NCBI GenBank assembly: GCA_029721435.1 | Contig: CM056573.1 | Coordinates: 95,988,947-96,052,946, forward strand | Direction of reading: 5' to 3' | DNA length: 64,000 nt | Source of the DNA: Gymnothorax reevesii | Lineage: Eukaryota; Chordata; Actinopteri; Anguilliformes; Muraenidae | Shown here: in pieces, positions 31,849 to 43,330 of the stretch | Layout: the number at the start of each line of letters is the position of its first letter | Numbering within the stretch: the first letter of the stretch is position 1 | The notes under the pieces: model-generated | Databases searched by the model: none | What the model was told of the DNA's origin: nothing | Seen by the model: the letters and a program-made list of their open reading frames with translations, nothing else | Translations under genes and position numbers: made by a program

Positions 31849-34630
31849 AAGTGGCTCGACTGCTCTGTCACAAATACAGAACAGATGAGCCAGACACACA
31901 TCACAGATAAGCGTCTATGGCATCTTTAATAAAGCGAAAATTGGAGTTTCAGTATGGATGAAAAGGATTATCAACAGACAGCAAAACTGTGGGGGAAAAC
32001 AATTAGGGAAACATTCAGGACATGACACAGCAATATCACAAATGCCAATGCTTTTTAGCATGCGTGAGTTAAGCCACCTTTTCCTATCATTGCAAGTTTT
32101 GTATTGGTTTGGAAAAATGTTTGTCATTGTGTTTCCATATGAGATATTGTGGTGAATGTCAGGTTACAACATATAAATATTGGTCTTCCTAAGACGTAGT
32201 GGAAATCTTACATGACATTTTTCATGCTTGACATTGAGCAAGTGACGCGTACAGGTGAAATAATGGTAACCGTTAATGACAAATTCCAAACTAATGAAGG
32301 CAAACTAATAAACACTTCATATTGGTTTTCTGTTGACACACATGAAAAAGCAGAGTGAGAGCCATGGAATAAAGCTCAAGCTGAAAGACATGAGTACCAG
32401 TCACTCTGAAAATCCAAACCAAAGCATAAAATGAGAGACTTAATGAACAATGTTAAAATCACAAAGTTTATTAAAGTCATCATTAAACACTACAGGTGAA
32501 ACCGGCCCCAACAGTGTAAGCGTTTTTAGTTCACCTAATTTTGCAGAAGCTCACTTGTTATTTTATTGTCAGGCTCATTGTTGATCATTGCTTTTTAAAA
32601 CTGTTGTATATGATATGCAGTATTTCTCATTGTAAATTCTAGTATACTGGCTACTAGCTGTAATCTTAATGGTTTTTTTAATCCCAGTAAAATAAATTTG
32701 TTTCCTCTTCAAACTCCACAAACTTCATCACATATCTTTTCCAGCTTTACAAACAAAATAAAAGAAGCATGTCCAGTGCATGTCCACATTTTCCCTAACA
32801 TTTAGTTTCAAGCACCTGGACTGGCTAATTAGCAGCTCTTCAGCCACAAGTTTCAACTAATTGGTGATATCAATTGGTTCTATCAGTGAAAAAAACACAG
32901 ACAAACTTTTGCTGTCGGACCCCAAAACTTTCCATTTCAGTCCACCTATGAGGGTGCATGAACTATACCACTAGAGAGCAGACAGTTTCGGTCTTCAGGA
33001 CAGGACAGCAAATAGGGAACTGCACCGGTGCAGTGGAGTGCTGCTTGCGTCTTTTGCTGTTTTCACAACACGAGTCTCCCAATGTGCTCCATGCAACTCT
33101 GCCCCAGGGTCTGGCCATGAGCCAAGATTTAATCAGAGTGCTTATGATGAGATGTCTACCTCTTGAGAGACAGAGGGAGAAGCGCCATGCTGGTTTTAGC
33201 CTGTGGCGTCCCCGTCACGATAAACGCGCAGGTGTGTGACCAAGGGATCTTGGAGGAAGGCGGAGTGATATTTTACAGGTCAAATTATAAGTTATTTGAA
33301 TACATGTTGGTCTTAAGAGGTCTACATTTGTCCTGAGCTGTTGTGTACCTGGGTTACCCACTTCCACAATGCCATCTGGGCAGGATTGGGATGTAATTAG
33401 TAAGGAGCAAGCGATTTATCTTGGTCTCTGTCATTGCAAGTAAATACATTTAAAACTACTCATCTTTAAGATGTTAACAAGACCATTTACCATTTGGTTT
33501 TGGTAGTGACCTTCCACAATGGCTGTGACTGTTTGACTTTCCACAATGAAAGCAGCCACAAATTCCAACATCAGAAAAGGCACTAAACGAGCCCTGTAAT
33601 ACAGCTGTAAAGCTGTCGAGTCCACAGATTTGCAGGATTACTTTTCAGGACTTATATTGCTTCATGCTGAATGTCTGATTACTTGTCTGCTTGGATAAAG
33701 TATTGTCCCAAAACAATATTACAACCCTGACTGGTGTGCTGAGCACTTCTTTCAGGGAACATGCAGAACAGTAAAAACAAACAGTAAATTAACTGCATTA
33801 GCATTGCTAGTTTTAAATAGTCTATATCATGGTTGAGAGCACATGCAATCCAATCTCTGCTCTTAAAATTTGTCATTAGATGACAGTTTATTTACATGAC
33901 TGCAATTACAGATAGGCAAAGAGACTGATACCAATGATCCAAGTGGTTTGTATTGTAGCTGTAACATACTAAGACCACAGGGCTCCAAAACATCATTCTT
34001 CAACTGCTAAGACCTAAGTGAACTGTAGGACTGTTCACATATTTTTGTACTGAGTCCTCCACTTAAAGTCAGTGTCTCTGAAAGCCTGAACCCTGGCCAT
34101 TCTCTCCACCCCCCACCCTGTCTCAACCCCAGAGCCTGTGAATAGGAAACAGGGAGAGGAAGTGGCCTCAGCCTCCACTGGATGGGAACGGGAACAACCC
34201 GGAACTTGAAATTTCAACGGAAAAAACAATGGCCCTCCAAAAATACCCCCAGCCCATCACAGCAAATAAACAGCAATACTATTGCTCAACAGCATGACCA
34301 TCCCATGGCCATTTCTCAGAAAGGTCAGGCACGACAGCTTGTTAGGGCTCATTAGCTCCCTTAAAATAATCAGGTCGTAATCGCAGGCCAGAATCTCACT
34401 GCTCATATTTGCACCTTTCTGTGGTACCCAATCACGCAAGGAGGACTTGAGAACTCCTTTAGGCTTTTGTCTGTTTTGAAACTTGCCTTGTTGCAATTTA
34501 AACATTCCCCCCTTCCTCTTTGGCAAAACCACAATCAAACCAATGTCCAAACTTTCTGCCTGGAGTAATTTCAATCATCAAACATCCCTTTAGAAAATAA
34601 CTACTTCCTAACTTTCTTCAGATCATCAGG
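31849..34630. other. Non-coding stretch with no recognised repeat
   Basis: AT-rich unique-looking sequence. A CTCF-like word CCACTAGAGAGCAG lies at 32968-32981 (one mismatch to the core). Otherwise nothing. Confidence 0.4.
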
Positions 34631-35010
34631 TATTCACTTCTTGTTAGAATTTCATTGTAAAGTACAAATGCCGTCACAAAGGCCAGTATGTTTAATACTG
34701 TCGCCACGCACTCTGTCTGCCGCCCCCTATTTTGCCAGTTTGACGGCGGAGAGACCTCCACTGTGCAGTGCGCTTTCATGAAGCCCAATGATTACATGGG
34801 TAATTCTGTGACAAAGGATGTCATGGTGAGTGACAGATCATTCCTCTGAGTAATTGGAGGTTGCTGCACTTTGGCCATTTCCCCTGACCTCTGCTTCCTA
34901 AATGATTTTTTTTCAGTCTTATCAGGGGTCCCGAGAGCAACCAACAGCACACTTTGCAAGTAGCAGTTCCTTCTGTCTCTCTAACAGCACTTCTGTCTTA
35001 AGACAGGCCT
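34631..35010. other. Candidate conserved non-coding block
   Basis: Non-repetitive, balanced sequence with AAGCCCAATGATTACATGGG, GAGTGACAGATCATTCC (TGACAG is a Meis/TALE word), GAGTAATTGGAGG and CTTATCAGGGG within about 150 bp. The pattern resembles developmental enhancers. It is unproven. Confidence 0.3.
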
Positions 35011-36293
35011 ATTCATCGATTCAGAATTTTTCGTTGGAGACACTAAATTTACAAAAGCTTAATGCTTTCTATGATTGAGTGCGCGGGTGTACAGTATCTA
35101 TATTAATTCAGCAGCTGTAAAGATGAGACCGAGAGTGCTGAGTTTTTATGTTGAGACTGTATGAGCAGTGGTGCAGATACAGCGCGACTCAGACTAGTTT
35201 CGGCTCTTCACACATTCTGGTGGATTTTCCTTTACCACAGATAGAAGTTCAGTTTTTCTCTGTCCTTTTCCCACTAATTTCACCATGCCAAGGGATGCCT
35301 TGACCTCCGCGAGGAAGGATTTCCTCTCGATCCACTGATTCTACACACAATTGGCTTTGTTGTTAAAGATAAAAAGACTGAAAAATATAGTAACACTAAA
35401 ATAAAACATGTGCAGCTTTCATCTGCCTGTCCTTCATACACTTCAAAAACAGAAACAGGAGCAAACAGACTTCCATAACTTGGCTGAACACCTGTTTATT
35501 GGCATCATCAGAAAGCGGGTTGGGAGGTTGGGTGGATTGGGACACATTTTCAGACAAAATGTTGTGGAAGTATCCTGGAAATGCATAAATTCCATAACAG
35601 ACCCCACAATCTCCAAACTGAACCCCCCTCCCCAAACTCAGTAAACCCAGAGAGTGTGCTGCACTCAAATACTTAGTGGAAATAAATTGCCTAAAAAAAT
35701 TGTTAGTCAACTTAATTGCATTGTGTGAATGGTACTCGATATCTTATATTGGCCTATTTTGAAAGGTAATTTTAAAAAGTTTTTAAGTTCTGTCAATACA
35801 ATATCATTAAGTTGGGTTTTTTAGGTAATCAGTTTCCACAAAATATTTGAGAGAACAACATATTCTGCGTTTACAGTACTTGAGCTGTACATTTTAATCA
35901 GAAGTGATACCCGAACACAAAATTTATTTCACTTTTTCATAAACGTGATGTGAAAGTGCCAACATGTGACAGATGCCCTAAGTGACACAGTGACTATGTG
36001 CGGTTGTGAAGGGTTTCCAAGGTTTGGAATCACTGAGTGTTACAAGTAACAACTAGATCGAACGTGACTAATGTTTTGCCCTCAGAATTGCATAGCACTT
36101 GCTCTTGCAAGCTGCCACAAAGTGACAAAAGTGATGTCCTGTGCATAGCCCCTGTTGTTTCTTCAGATTCCTCTGTCTACTGGGGATTTGGGGGGGGGCA
36201 CCAACTCATCCCAGGGCAGCTGTCACAGCCTGTAACCCATTCCAAAAACCTAATGAGAGTGACTGATGCTTTTCACGGCACATGCTGATTTTT
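35011..36293. other. Non-coding stretch with no recognised feature
   Basis: AT-rich. Frames up to 104 codons without domains. Confidence 0.4.
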
Positions 36294-36525
36294 ATTATCC
36301 ATTTCTATACCCGCTTATTCCTCACTAGGGTCACGGGGCGAGCTGGAGCCTATCCCAGCTGGCTACGGGCAAAGGCAGGGACCCACCCTGGACAGCTTGC
36401 CAATCCATTGCAGGGCGCACACACCATTCACAGACCATTCACACTCACACTCATTCCTATGGGCAATTTAGTCTCTCCAATGAACCTGATATGCATTTCT
36501 TTGGACTGTGGGAGGAAACCGGAGA
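36294..36525 (+). mobile_element. Fish dispersed repeat of the CCATTTCTATACCCGCTTATTC type
   Basis: The series CCATTTCTATACCCGCTTAT, GGGTCACGGGGCGAGCTGG, AGCCTATCCCAGCTGGC, CACCCTGGACAGCTTGCC, CCATTCACACTCACACTC and CTTTGGACTGTGGGAGGAA is a very common fish repeat, in my memory usually the 3' part of a non-LTR element. Its class is not determinable from this copy. Confidence 0.65.
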
Positions 36526-36789
36526 ATAATGTGCTAAGCTTAACACTACACTTACACTTTGCTACAAATGAATACTGTAATGTTAATTTTTACCGGAAAC
36601 TTAGACGAGTTAATGGCAGATAAACATGTAATGAATTGAGACACAAATGCGTCTTATATCTTGCTGTGTGGAGCTTTCAGATTCAACCACAAAAAACCGT
36701 TTTCATCTCACTAGATATCAGATAAAATTGTCTGCTCGTTTAGGACAATCGAATGTGCTATCAGGAAAAATAAAAGCTGTATTTCTCCG

Positions 36790-37100
36790 TTTGATTCGAA
36801 CGCACATTTATTACGGAATATCTTGCGATGACGTAGCAGCATAAAAATGTAGCCTTCGAAGGATACAGCCTACGCTTTGAGAAATGGCCCAGGTTGCTTT
36901 CTTACCGGTTCGTGCTCCATGTTTTTCACGGCTCTCCACAGTCGCGTGCAAAACAGGTCGCGTGCCTCTGGGGGAGGGTCTTTGGAGGCAGGGCAGGAGT
37001 GCAACGGAGAGGGAGGGGGAGGGACCTGAATGTTGCATTTTTTCAAGTTTTCAAGCGAAGTCCTCTCTCTCTTCAAAGTTACCTACTGCAGCTTTAATAA
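36790..37100. mobile_element. Probable non-autonomous DNA element ending CTACTGCAGCTTTAA
   Basis: The block ends TTCAAAGTTACCTACTGCAG-CTTTAA, which in reverse reads TTAAAGCTGCAGTAGGTAAC, a terminus I recognise from many teleost non-autonomous elements. The left end was not found; it may be older sequence around 36630-36790. A second end-like word occurs near 19945-19968. It abuts the truncated Tc1 copy at 37101. Confidence 0.4.
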
Positions 37101-38002
37101 GGCTTCCAGCTGCTGGAGAGTTTTGGGTCTGCTTTGATGGACTTTTCGTTTAATTATGTGCTAAATGTTCTCAATTGGTGAAAGATCAGGCCTACAGGCA
37201 GGCCAGTTCAGCACACAGACTCTTCTACTACGAAGCCATGCTGTTGTAATAGCTGCAGTATGTGGTTTTGCATTGTCCTGCTGAAATACACAGGCCTTCC
37301 CTGGAATAGATGTCCTCTGGAGGGGAGCATGTGTTGCTCTAAAACCTTTATATACCTTTCAGCATTCATGGTGCTTTTTAAAACATGCAAGCATCCCACA
37401 CCATATGCACTAATGCATCCCCATACCATCAGAGATGCTGGCTTTTGAACTGAACCCTGACAACAGGAGGGGTGGTCTTTTTCCTCTTTAGCCCGGAGGA
37501 CACAATGCCCATGATTTCCAACAAGAATGTCAAATTTGGACTCTGACCACAGGACACTTTGCCACTTTGCTACAGCCCATTTTAAATGAGCCTTCGCCCA
37601 CAGAACACAGATCTGCTTCTGGATCATGCTCAATAATGGCTTACTTTTTGTATGATAGAGTTTTAGGTGGCATCTGTGGATGGCACGATGGACTATGTTT
37701 ACAAACAGAGGTTTCTTGAAGTATTCCTGGGCCCATTAAGTAATGCCAATGACAGAATCATGCCGGTGAGTGATGCAGTGGTGTCTGAGGGCCCAAAGAT
37801 TACGGGCATCCAGTTAAGGTCTTCAACCTCGTCCCTTATGCACAGCGATCTTTCCAGTTTCTCTGAATCTTTTGATGATGTTATGCACTGTCCATGATGA
37901 GAACTTCAAAGCCTTTGCAATTTGACAATGAAGAACATTGTTTTTAAAGTATTCCACAATTTGTTTTCGCAAGCCTTCACGGGTTGGAGAGCCTCTGGCC
38001 AT
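37101..38002 (-). pseudogene. Tc1 transposase pseudogene, first catalytic Asp deleted
   Basis: Starting at ATG 38002 (MARGSPTREGL), the HTH region reads QIAKALKFSSWTVHNIIKRF and then frameshifts near 37825. The DDE part continues at 37633-37208 with [20 protein letters not shown]. Intact relatives have SDESK here, so the first catalytic Asp codon has been cleanly lost. [26 protein letters not shown] and LFQGRPVYF follow. The QQDNAKPH block with the second Asp is garbled (SRTMQNHIL). A deletion near 37110-37150 removes most of the C-terminus. The enzyme class is clear. The copy is inactive. Confidence 0.8.
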
Positions 38003-38833
38003 CTTTATTTCTGAGAGACTCAGCCTCTCTAAGACATTCTTTTTATAGCCAATCATGTTACACTCCTGATGCCAGTTAACTGAATTACTTGCTAAGTGTT
38101 CTTTCAGTTGATTCTCTTATATATTAATTGCTTTTTCAGCCATTTTTTACCTGCGTCCCAAGTTTTTTGAGACCTGTTGCAGCCAGAAAATTTCAATTTC
38201 AATTTATTTGTACAGGGCTTTTCACAGATACACTGTCACAAAGACGCTTTACAGAGATGAGTTACTGAAAGGGCAGTGCCCAGCCTATTCCCTACTACAG
38301 CAAATGAGGCAAAAAACTCCCACTGGGGAGAAAAAACTCCCCAGTGGGAAGAAATCTCAGGAGGAACCCGACTATAGTGGGGAAGCCCATCCTCCGCGGG
38401 CTAGCTAGTTAATAATAAGATAAAGCAAAATAGGATAATGACAAATACAGTTCCATGAAAGTCCATCTAAACAGTGGCATCAGTGGCTCGAGGAAGTGGC
38501 ATGCCAAGGATGCTGCAGAACTGGATCAGGGCCGGATCAGGACAGCAGAACAGCAGCAGCCAGCGCTCATGGTGAGGGACAGGGCTAGGATGAACCAGGA
38601 CTCAGGGCTGTGGAGAGAAAGCTCCTCGAAAAGAGACAGAAAAAAGTAGGGTGAGGCACTGGGTAAAACTACTGCGTATTAATAAAAATACAGTCCTGTG
38701 TCATGTGCCGAGTGAGAATGTAAGAGCTGACTGATCAGGAAACAGTCAACACCCCTCCATCCTCTTCCTGCAGCACAGAGGCCCTACACTTACTCCAGGC
38801 TGGAAGATCACTTTAGATTTTCTAAACACTTGT

Positions 38834-39049
38834 ACCATATGGACCTCCCCGGTGACTAAGGCTGCAGCAAGCCCCATTGGCACCATTAATGCATGCTCAG
38901 TGCCACCGGTTCCACATGGATTTGCTTAACACTACACCAGTACCATATGGACCTCCCCAGTGACTAAGGCTGTAGCAAGCCCCACTGGCACCGTTAATGC
39001 ATGCTCAGAACCACCGGCTTCACATGGATTTACATAACACTGGCTTCCA
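38834..39049. repeat. 108-bp direct duplication in the L2 3' UTR
   Basis: ACCATATGGACCTCCCC starts at 38834 and again at 38942, followed in each by GTGACTAAGGCTG, AGCAAGCCCCA and TTAATGCATGCTCAG. The two units are about 90% alike by eye. Confidence 0.9.
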
Positions 39050-39121
39050 ATATCTTGTGAACATATCATAAAACAAGGTTGTAGTCAGTCCCACCAGAGC
39101 CAACACATAACTAATCTTGAA

Positions 39122-40540
39122 CTAATCATAGGCTTGACTGAAAAGATAAGTTTTCAGGCGACTCTTGAAGATAGAGAGTTTGTCTGAAGCCCGAATTTGT
39201 CTTGGGAGATTGTTCCATAAAATTGGTGCTTTGTTAGAGAATGCTCCGCCTCCAATTGTAATTCTAGATATATTTGGAATTTTCAAGTCGTCAGTGCCTT
39301 GTGAACGAAGTAATCTTGGTGGGGAGTAAGGAATGAGAAGACTGCAAAGATATTCCGGGGCCAAGTCATTTAAAGCTTTGTAAATTAGTAATAGTATTTT
39401 GTACTCAATTCTGAATTTTACAGGCAGCCAATGAAGATCTTTGCGCACCGGGCTAATGTGATCATATTTCTTTAATCCTAGTCAGAACCCTAGCGACAGC
39501 ATTCTGCACTAATTGAAGACGTTTCAGGGCTGAGCTAGTGCAACCAGATAGTAAGACATTGCAATAGCCGAGAGGACACAAATGCGTGAACCAATTTTTC
39601 AGCATCTGGAAGGGACTACATTTTTTTAAGTTTAGATATGTTTCGAAGATGGAAAAAAGCCATTTGAATGATATTGTTGATGTGAGCCTGGAAAGAAAGT
39701 TCTGAATCAAGGGTCACCCCAAGGTTTTTCACGACAGCTCTGGCAGAAACAGAGAGGCCATCTAAGTTTAGAGAAAACTTAATGAATGAGTCTCTTAGAG
39801 ATTTGGGACCCAGTACCAATATTTCAGTCTTATCTGGGTTTAGTGAAAGAAAATTTTGCGTCATCCAAGCTTTAACAGCTATAAGACATCTCTAATCTAG
39901 TAACTGGATCATTTTCACCCGGTTTAAAGGATATATAGAGCTGCGTGTCGTCTGCAAAACAATGGTATTTAACATCAAGTCTACTTATGATATTTCCAAG
40001 CGGAAGCATGTATAGAAAAAAAAGCAAAGGGCCCAGAACAGATCCTTGAGGTATTCCAAAGTTAACCTTGGAATACTCTGAACATTTGTTATTTACCCGG
40101 ACAAACTGAGATCTATCAGACAGATAAGACTTAAACCATGAAAGGGCAAGTCCAGAAATACCAACTAATTTTTCCAACCTACGAAGAAGAATATGGTGGT
40201 CCACAGTATCAAAGGCTGCACTTAAATTGAGAAGGATGAGAACAGTGATGCAGCCACTATCCATAGAGAGAAGCAGATCATTTACTACAACAGTGAGGGC
40301 TTTTTCAGGGCTGTGATGCTTTCTATAGGCAGACTGAAAACTGTCAAATACCTCATTAGTTTGCAGGAAAGAAGAGAGCTGTTGGGCGACACATTTTTCA
40401 AGGATCTTAGATAAAAATGTGAGGTTCGACATTGGCCTATAATTGGCTAGGACTGTGGGATCCAAATCTGGTTTTTTAAGCAGCGGCTTGATTTCTGCCA
40501 TCTTAAATGAAGTGGGAACAATACCAGAAATCAGAGAAGA
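39122..40540 (-). pseudogene. L2-clade LINE reverse transcriptase, frameshifted
   Basis: On the minus strand the RT opens in the fingers (SSLISGIVPTSFKMAEIKPL near 40540-40485). It shows NYRPMSNLTFLSKILEK, SAAFDTVDHHILL, YLSDRSQFV, GIPQGSVLGPLLF and the catalytic YHCFADDTQLYIS, all intact in the 209-codon frame 40501-39872. A frameshift near 39870 leads to LNPDKTEILVLG (39864-39616). Another leads to NVLLSGCTSSALKRLQLVQN (39710-39462). The final frame, 39448-39122, has LHWLPVKFRIEYKILLLIYK and ends SRLKTYLFSQAYD. The domain order is normal for L2. The endonuclease and ORF1 are missing through truncation. Confidence 0.9.
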
Positions 40541-40742
40541 ATTAATTATGCGAAGAATTGGGCCGCCAATTTGAAATAAGCTAATTTTGTGGGTAAAAAT
40601 ATTAAATGTCTCAGTTTCAACAGTTATCTATGTTCTATAGTAAATAACGTATTGACTCACGTGAACCGAAAGTCATTGCATTTTGATTTTATTTGCAATT
40701 TACACTTCTTCCCAACTATTTCGGAATTGGGGTATGTATGTA

Positions 40743-41541
40743 CTTGGAGCCATTAAAAACGCATGGGTGAGGTATGTACTGTGTTTGCTGCAAATTGAAG
40801 AATCAATTTATTTTTCTTGCTTTTCCAGTGAGATGGGAGTAGAAATAAAAACAAGCACGTGGAATTGTAATCCAGACGCATGCCACACAGACACGCCGAG
40901 CACTTAAGTGATAATGAATATTGCGTTGTTTTTGATGTGTATGGTGATGCTTGACTTGTTCCTTTAGGTTTGTTCAATAGCTTGCATCAAGCCAATTAAA
41001 ATAAAAATTTTTTTTTTAAAAAGCTGCGGCATCAAGAAAATGGCACAGCTTACAACACGAGAGAGAAAAAGAGCCATTGGCATGTTACTGGCAGGTCTCA
41101 GCCGCCAAGAAGAGGTGCGTCATTTGGACTGTCACTGCTCAACAATCTGGCAGCAGTCTGTCCGAGAACGTAAAACAGGCCCTTTTGCTGACCGTTCCTA
41201 CTTATGGCAGCCACGAATGACAACTGTAGCTCAAGAGCGCCACATTGGGTTACAGCGTACTTGTGACATGAGATGAGGTGTCTTGTTTTTTGTTGGCTTT
41301 ATGTAAGCTATTGAATAGGCCCAGAAGAACAAGTCAAGCATACCTGTACATATCAAAAACAACTCAATTTTCTTTATTGCTGAAGTGCTCCATGTGGTGC
41401 GTGTTGCGATTACAATACCATGTGCAATTCTTTATGTCCACTCGTATCTCGCTGGAAAAGCAGTAAAAATCGATTGATTCTTTAATTCTCTAGAAATACA
41501 GTACATACCTCACCTGTGCATTTTTTTAATGGCTCCGAGTC
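40743..41541 (+). mobile_element. Third Tc1-type element, internally deleted (799 bp), TA-flanked
   Basis: TA at 40741-40742 and 41542-41543 flank inverted repeats of about 230 bp. GGAGCCATTAAAAACGC...TGAGGTATGTACTG on the left matches the reverse complement of ...CAGTACATACCTCACCTGTG...TTTAATGGCTCC on the right. Between them only the start of a transposase remains. It sits directly against the end of the neighbouring Tc1 element (about 8 bp apart). Confidence 0.85.
41040..41276 (+). pseudogene. Tc1 transposase N-terminal fragment
   Basis: ATG at 41040 opens MAQLTTRERKRAIGMLLAGL, the first helix-turn-helix of a Tc1 transposase. It is followed by the recognisable but eroded HLDCHCSTIWQQ and RPRMTT-like region (here WQPRMTTVAQERHIGLQ). 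The frame stops after 78 codons at TGA (41274-41276), where the right inverted repeat starts. The rest of the second HTH and the whole DDE catalytic domain have been deleted. Such a piece could at most bind TIR DNA. It marks this element as an intermediate between an autonomous copy and a MITE. Confidence 0.8.
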
Positions 41542-41543
41542 TA

Positions 41544-41994
41544 GTTTTTTTCATTTGCTCTTTTTGTTCTGGTCATAACTAATAAGAAGAGGCTCCTCAA
41601 AGCCTGTACTCGGGCCGGGTCTTGGCCTGGGCCAATCGCGAAACCGCGCGCGCATGAGCAGGACAATCGCGACCCCGAGAAGAAGAAAAAAGAAAGAAGT
41701 ATGGAGCCAAAACTTAGACTCGTGGCCTACTGGTCCGAGTAGTAAATGAGAGTTCTCAAGCAAGATTAAGGGAATGGTTTTCCTTGAATGGAAGGAAATG
41801 CACGCTTTCCGTTAGTCAGACCTGTCAGGTCCTGCATCTCTGTTAATTAGGCTCTATCTTTGTTAGCATTTCTGGCTGTTCATGTTACTTTCAGTTTTGT
41901 TTCACTGATTGATTCCAAGCATTTCACTCACTGTATCATTACCTTGCCCATTCCCATGTACACTCCTTACACCTTTCCCACACCTCAGACCCAT
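41544..41994. other. Non-coding stretch with no recognised feature
   Basis: GC-rich patch at 41600-41680 (GAAACCGCGCGCGCATGAGC), otherwise nothing. GACTCG words at both 41534 region and 41716 are noted but not explained. Confidence 0.35.
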
Positions 41995-41999
41995 TTCCC

Positions 42000-42376
42000 A
42001 TTGTTACCGCAAAGGAGGTTATGTTTTTGTTGGCATTGGTTCGTTTCTTTGTCTGTTTGTTTGTTCACAGGATTACTCAAATAATTATAAACAGATTTTG
42101 ATGGAATTTTCTGGAAGAGTCGGGGAAAGACCAAGGAAGAATCCATTAAATCCTGGTGGTGATCCAGATAAAAATCTGGATTCAGGAATTTTTTAAAGGA
42201 TTCTTTACCGTTGTGGGATGGGGGAATTTTCAGCATTATTGGACATTACACCAAGGATTTCTATTAATTCCTTTGAACAAGAAAAAGGAAAATGTGCAAT
42301 TCTAAAGCGTGAACTATTCAATGGCATCTGTGACCCTACGGCTTGGCAGAGGTTAGCGCTCTCTGAGTGCTTCTAG
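42000..42376 (+). repeat. Dispersed repeat of the GCAAAGGAGGTTATGTTTT type
   Basis: CCGCAAAGGAGGTTATGTTT, GTTCGTTTCTTTGTCTGTTT, CAGGATTACTCAAA-AAT, ATTTTGATGGAATTTTCTGG, GGTGGTGATCCAGATAAAA, GATTCAGGAATTTTTTAAAG and finally AGAGGTTAGCGCTCTCTGAG-TGC form a fixed series. I recognise it as a short repeat found across many animal genomes. It has no coding capacity. Class unknown to me. Confidence 0.6.
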
Positions 42377-43330
42377 TTACTTGTTGTCTCCCTGTATTTT
42401 AGTTTGAGCCTGTCTTCAGGTCAGTGTCAGGCCTTGCTTTGTGCTTGTAGTGTGCTCTCTAGTGTTTCTCTTATGCCCTGGTTTTCTAAGTCGTTGTTCC
42501 TGCCTCAGCGCTGTTCATTTTCCCCCTACCCTAAGATCACAATAAACTGCTCCAATCAATCACGACATGTCTCCACTGCTCCTTGTTTGTTAGTTTCTAC
42601 TTTTCAGCTAAATATACAACGTATATAAAAATCCAAATTTATGACTTTTCTCACTCAGGGTCTTTATCTTGGCAGTTTAAATTCAGAAAAGAAGATTTAC
42701 AGCTTGATTACACCTTCCAGGTCAGCATCAACTCAAACTCGAACAGAGCTTGAAACAACCCGCACAGTGCATGTTGTGTGTGCTCTTTCATTGGGAGGGG
42801 TGGGTACTGTTATGGTGATGTTTTGCAAACATGGAGATGGCAAGAAGACTGCTCTTGGAAGAACCGGAAGCATTCTTTCATGGTTAACATTTATTTTATG
42901 AAGCTAAAAGAACACTTTAAAGCACTGAATGGGATAAAAAGTCTGGATGACAGATTTTAAGTTGGACCTCGTTTTAAATGTTGCATTACGAATGATGAGC
43001 AGCATTTAAATCCAGTCGCTAAACTGAGGAATATTTTAGGATTAGCCATTAGTTATTTCATTTGGATTAATATCTTGCCTTAATATTGCTTCAGTTCATA
43101 TAAATCCATATGACTATGGCCCAAGTTTAACTTGGTATACCTCTCAGGCAGAATACCATCCTTGAGCCATTGCATGTCCAATTCAAAACATCTAATGGCC
43201 ATATCCTTACATCCCACTGTTGATCAAATGCAGTCAGATCCAAAATGAAGTCAGTTAACCTTTTGTGAATGCAATCAATTATGTACACAGAATTCACCGC
43301 TCAAGAAACAAGATGCGTTTGTGAAATACT
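42377..43330. other. Non-coding stretch, one LTR-end-like word
   Basis: ATCACAATAAACTGCTCC near 42536-42553 resembles a poly(A) signal region of an LTR, but no matching TG..CA boundaries or second LTR were found. The rest is featureless. Confidence 0.3.

Larger units (their letters stand above)
38185..40590 (-). mobile_element. L2-clade LINE, 5'-truncated, ~2.4 kb
   Basis: Antisense copy whose 3' end is at 38185 with an ATTGAAATTGAAATT-type microsatellite tail after CTGTGAAAAGCCCTGTACAA, the usual L2/Maui 3' tip. It runs up to a 5' truncation in the RT fingers near 40590. The 3' UTR includes a 108-bp direct duplication (38834-39049). The insertion site is the terminal repeat of the Tc1 element. 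Short AAAAT-like words at both junctions may be a target duplication, but this is uncertain. Confidence 0.85.
37101..40734 (-). mobile_element. Tc1-like element (AATTGGGG-TIR family), truncated and split by an L2 LINE
   Basis: Two parts belong together: 37101-38184 (transposase, antisense) and 40590-40734 (terminal repeat with TGTCTCAGTTTCAAC, TATGTTCTATAGTAAATA, ATTTACACTTCTTCCCAAC and GGAATTGGGG). In intact relatives these are contiguous. The gap is an L2-type LINE inserted in the inverted repeat. The other terminal repeat is missing at the left, where the element meets another repeat at about 37100. Relative order: Tc1 first, LINE later. Confidence 0.8.

Noticed and set aside
42530..42600. 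Solo LTR near an AATAAACTG word
   Set aside because: No TG..CA boundaries, target duplication or second LTR could be found.
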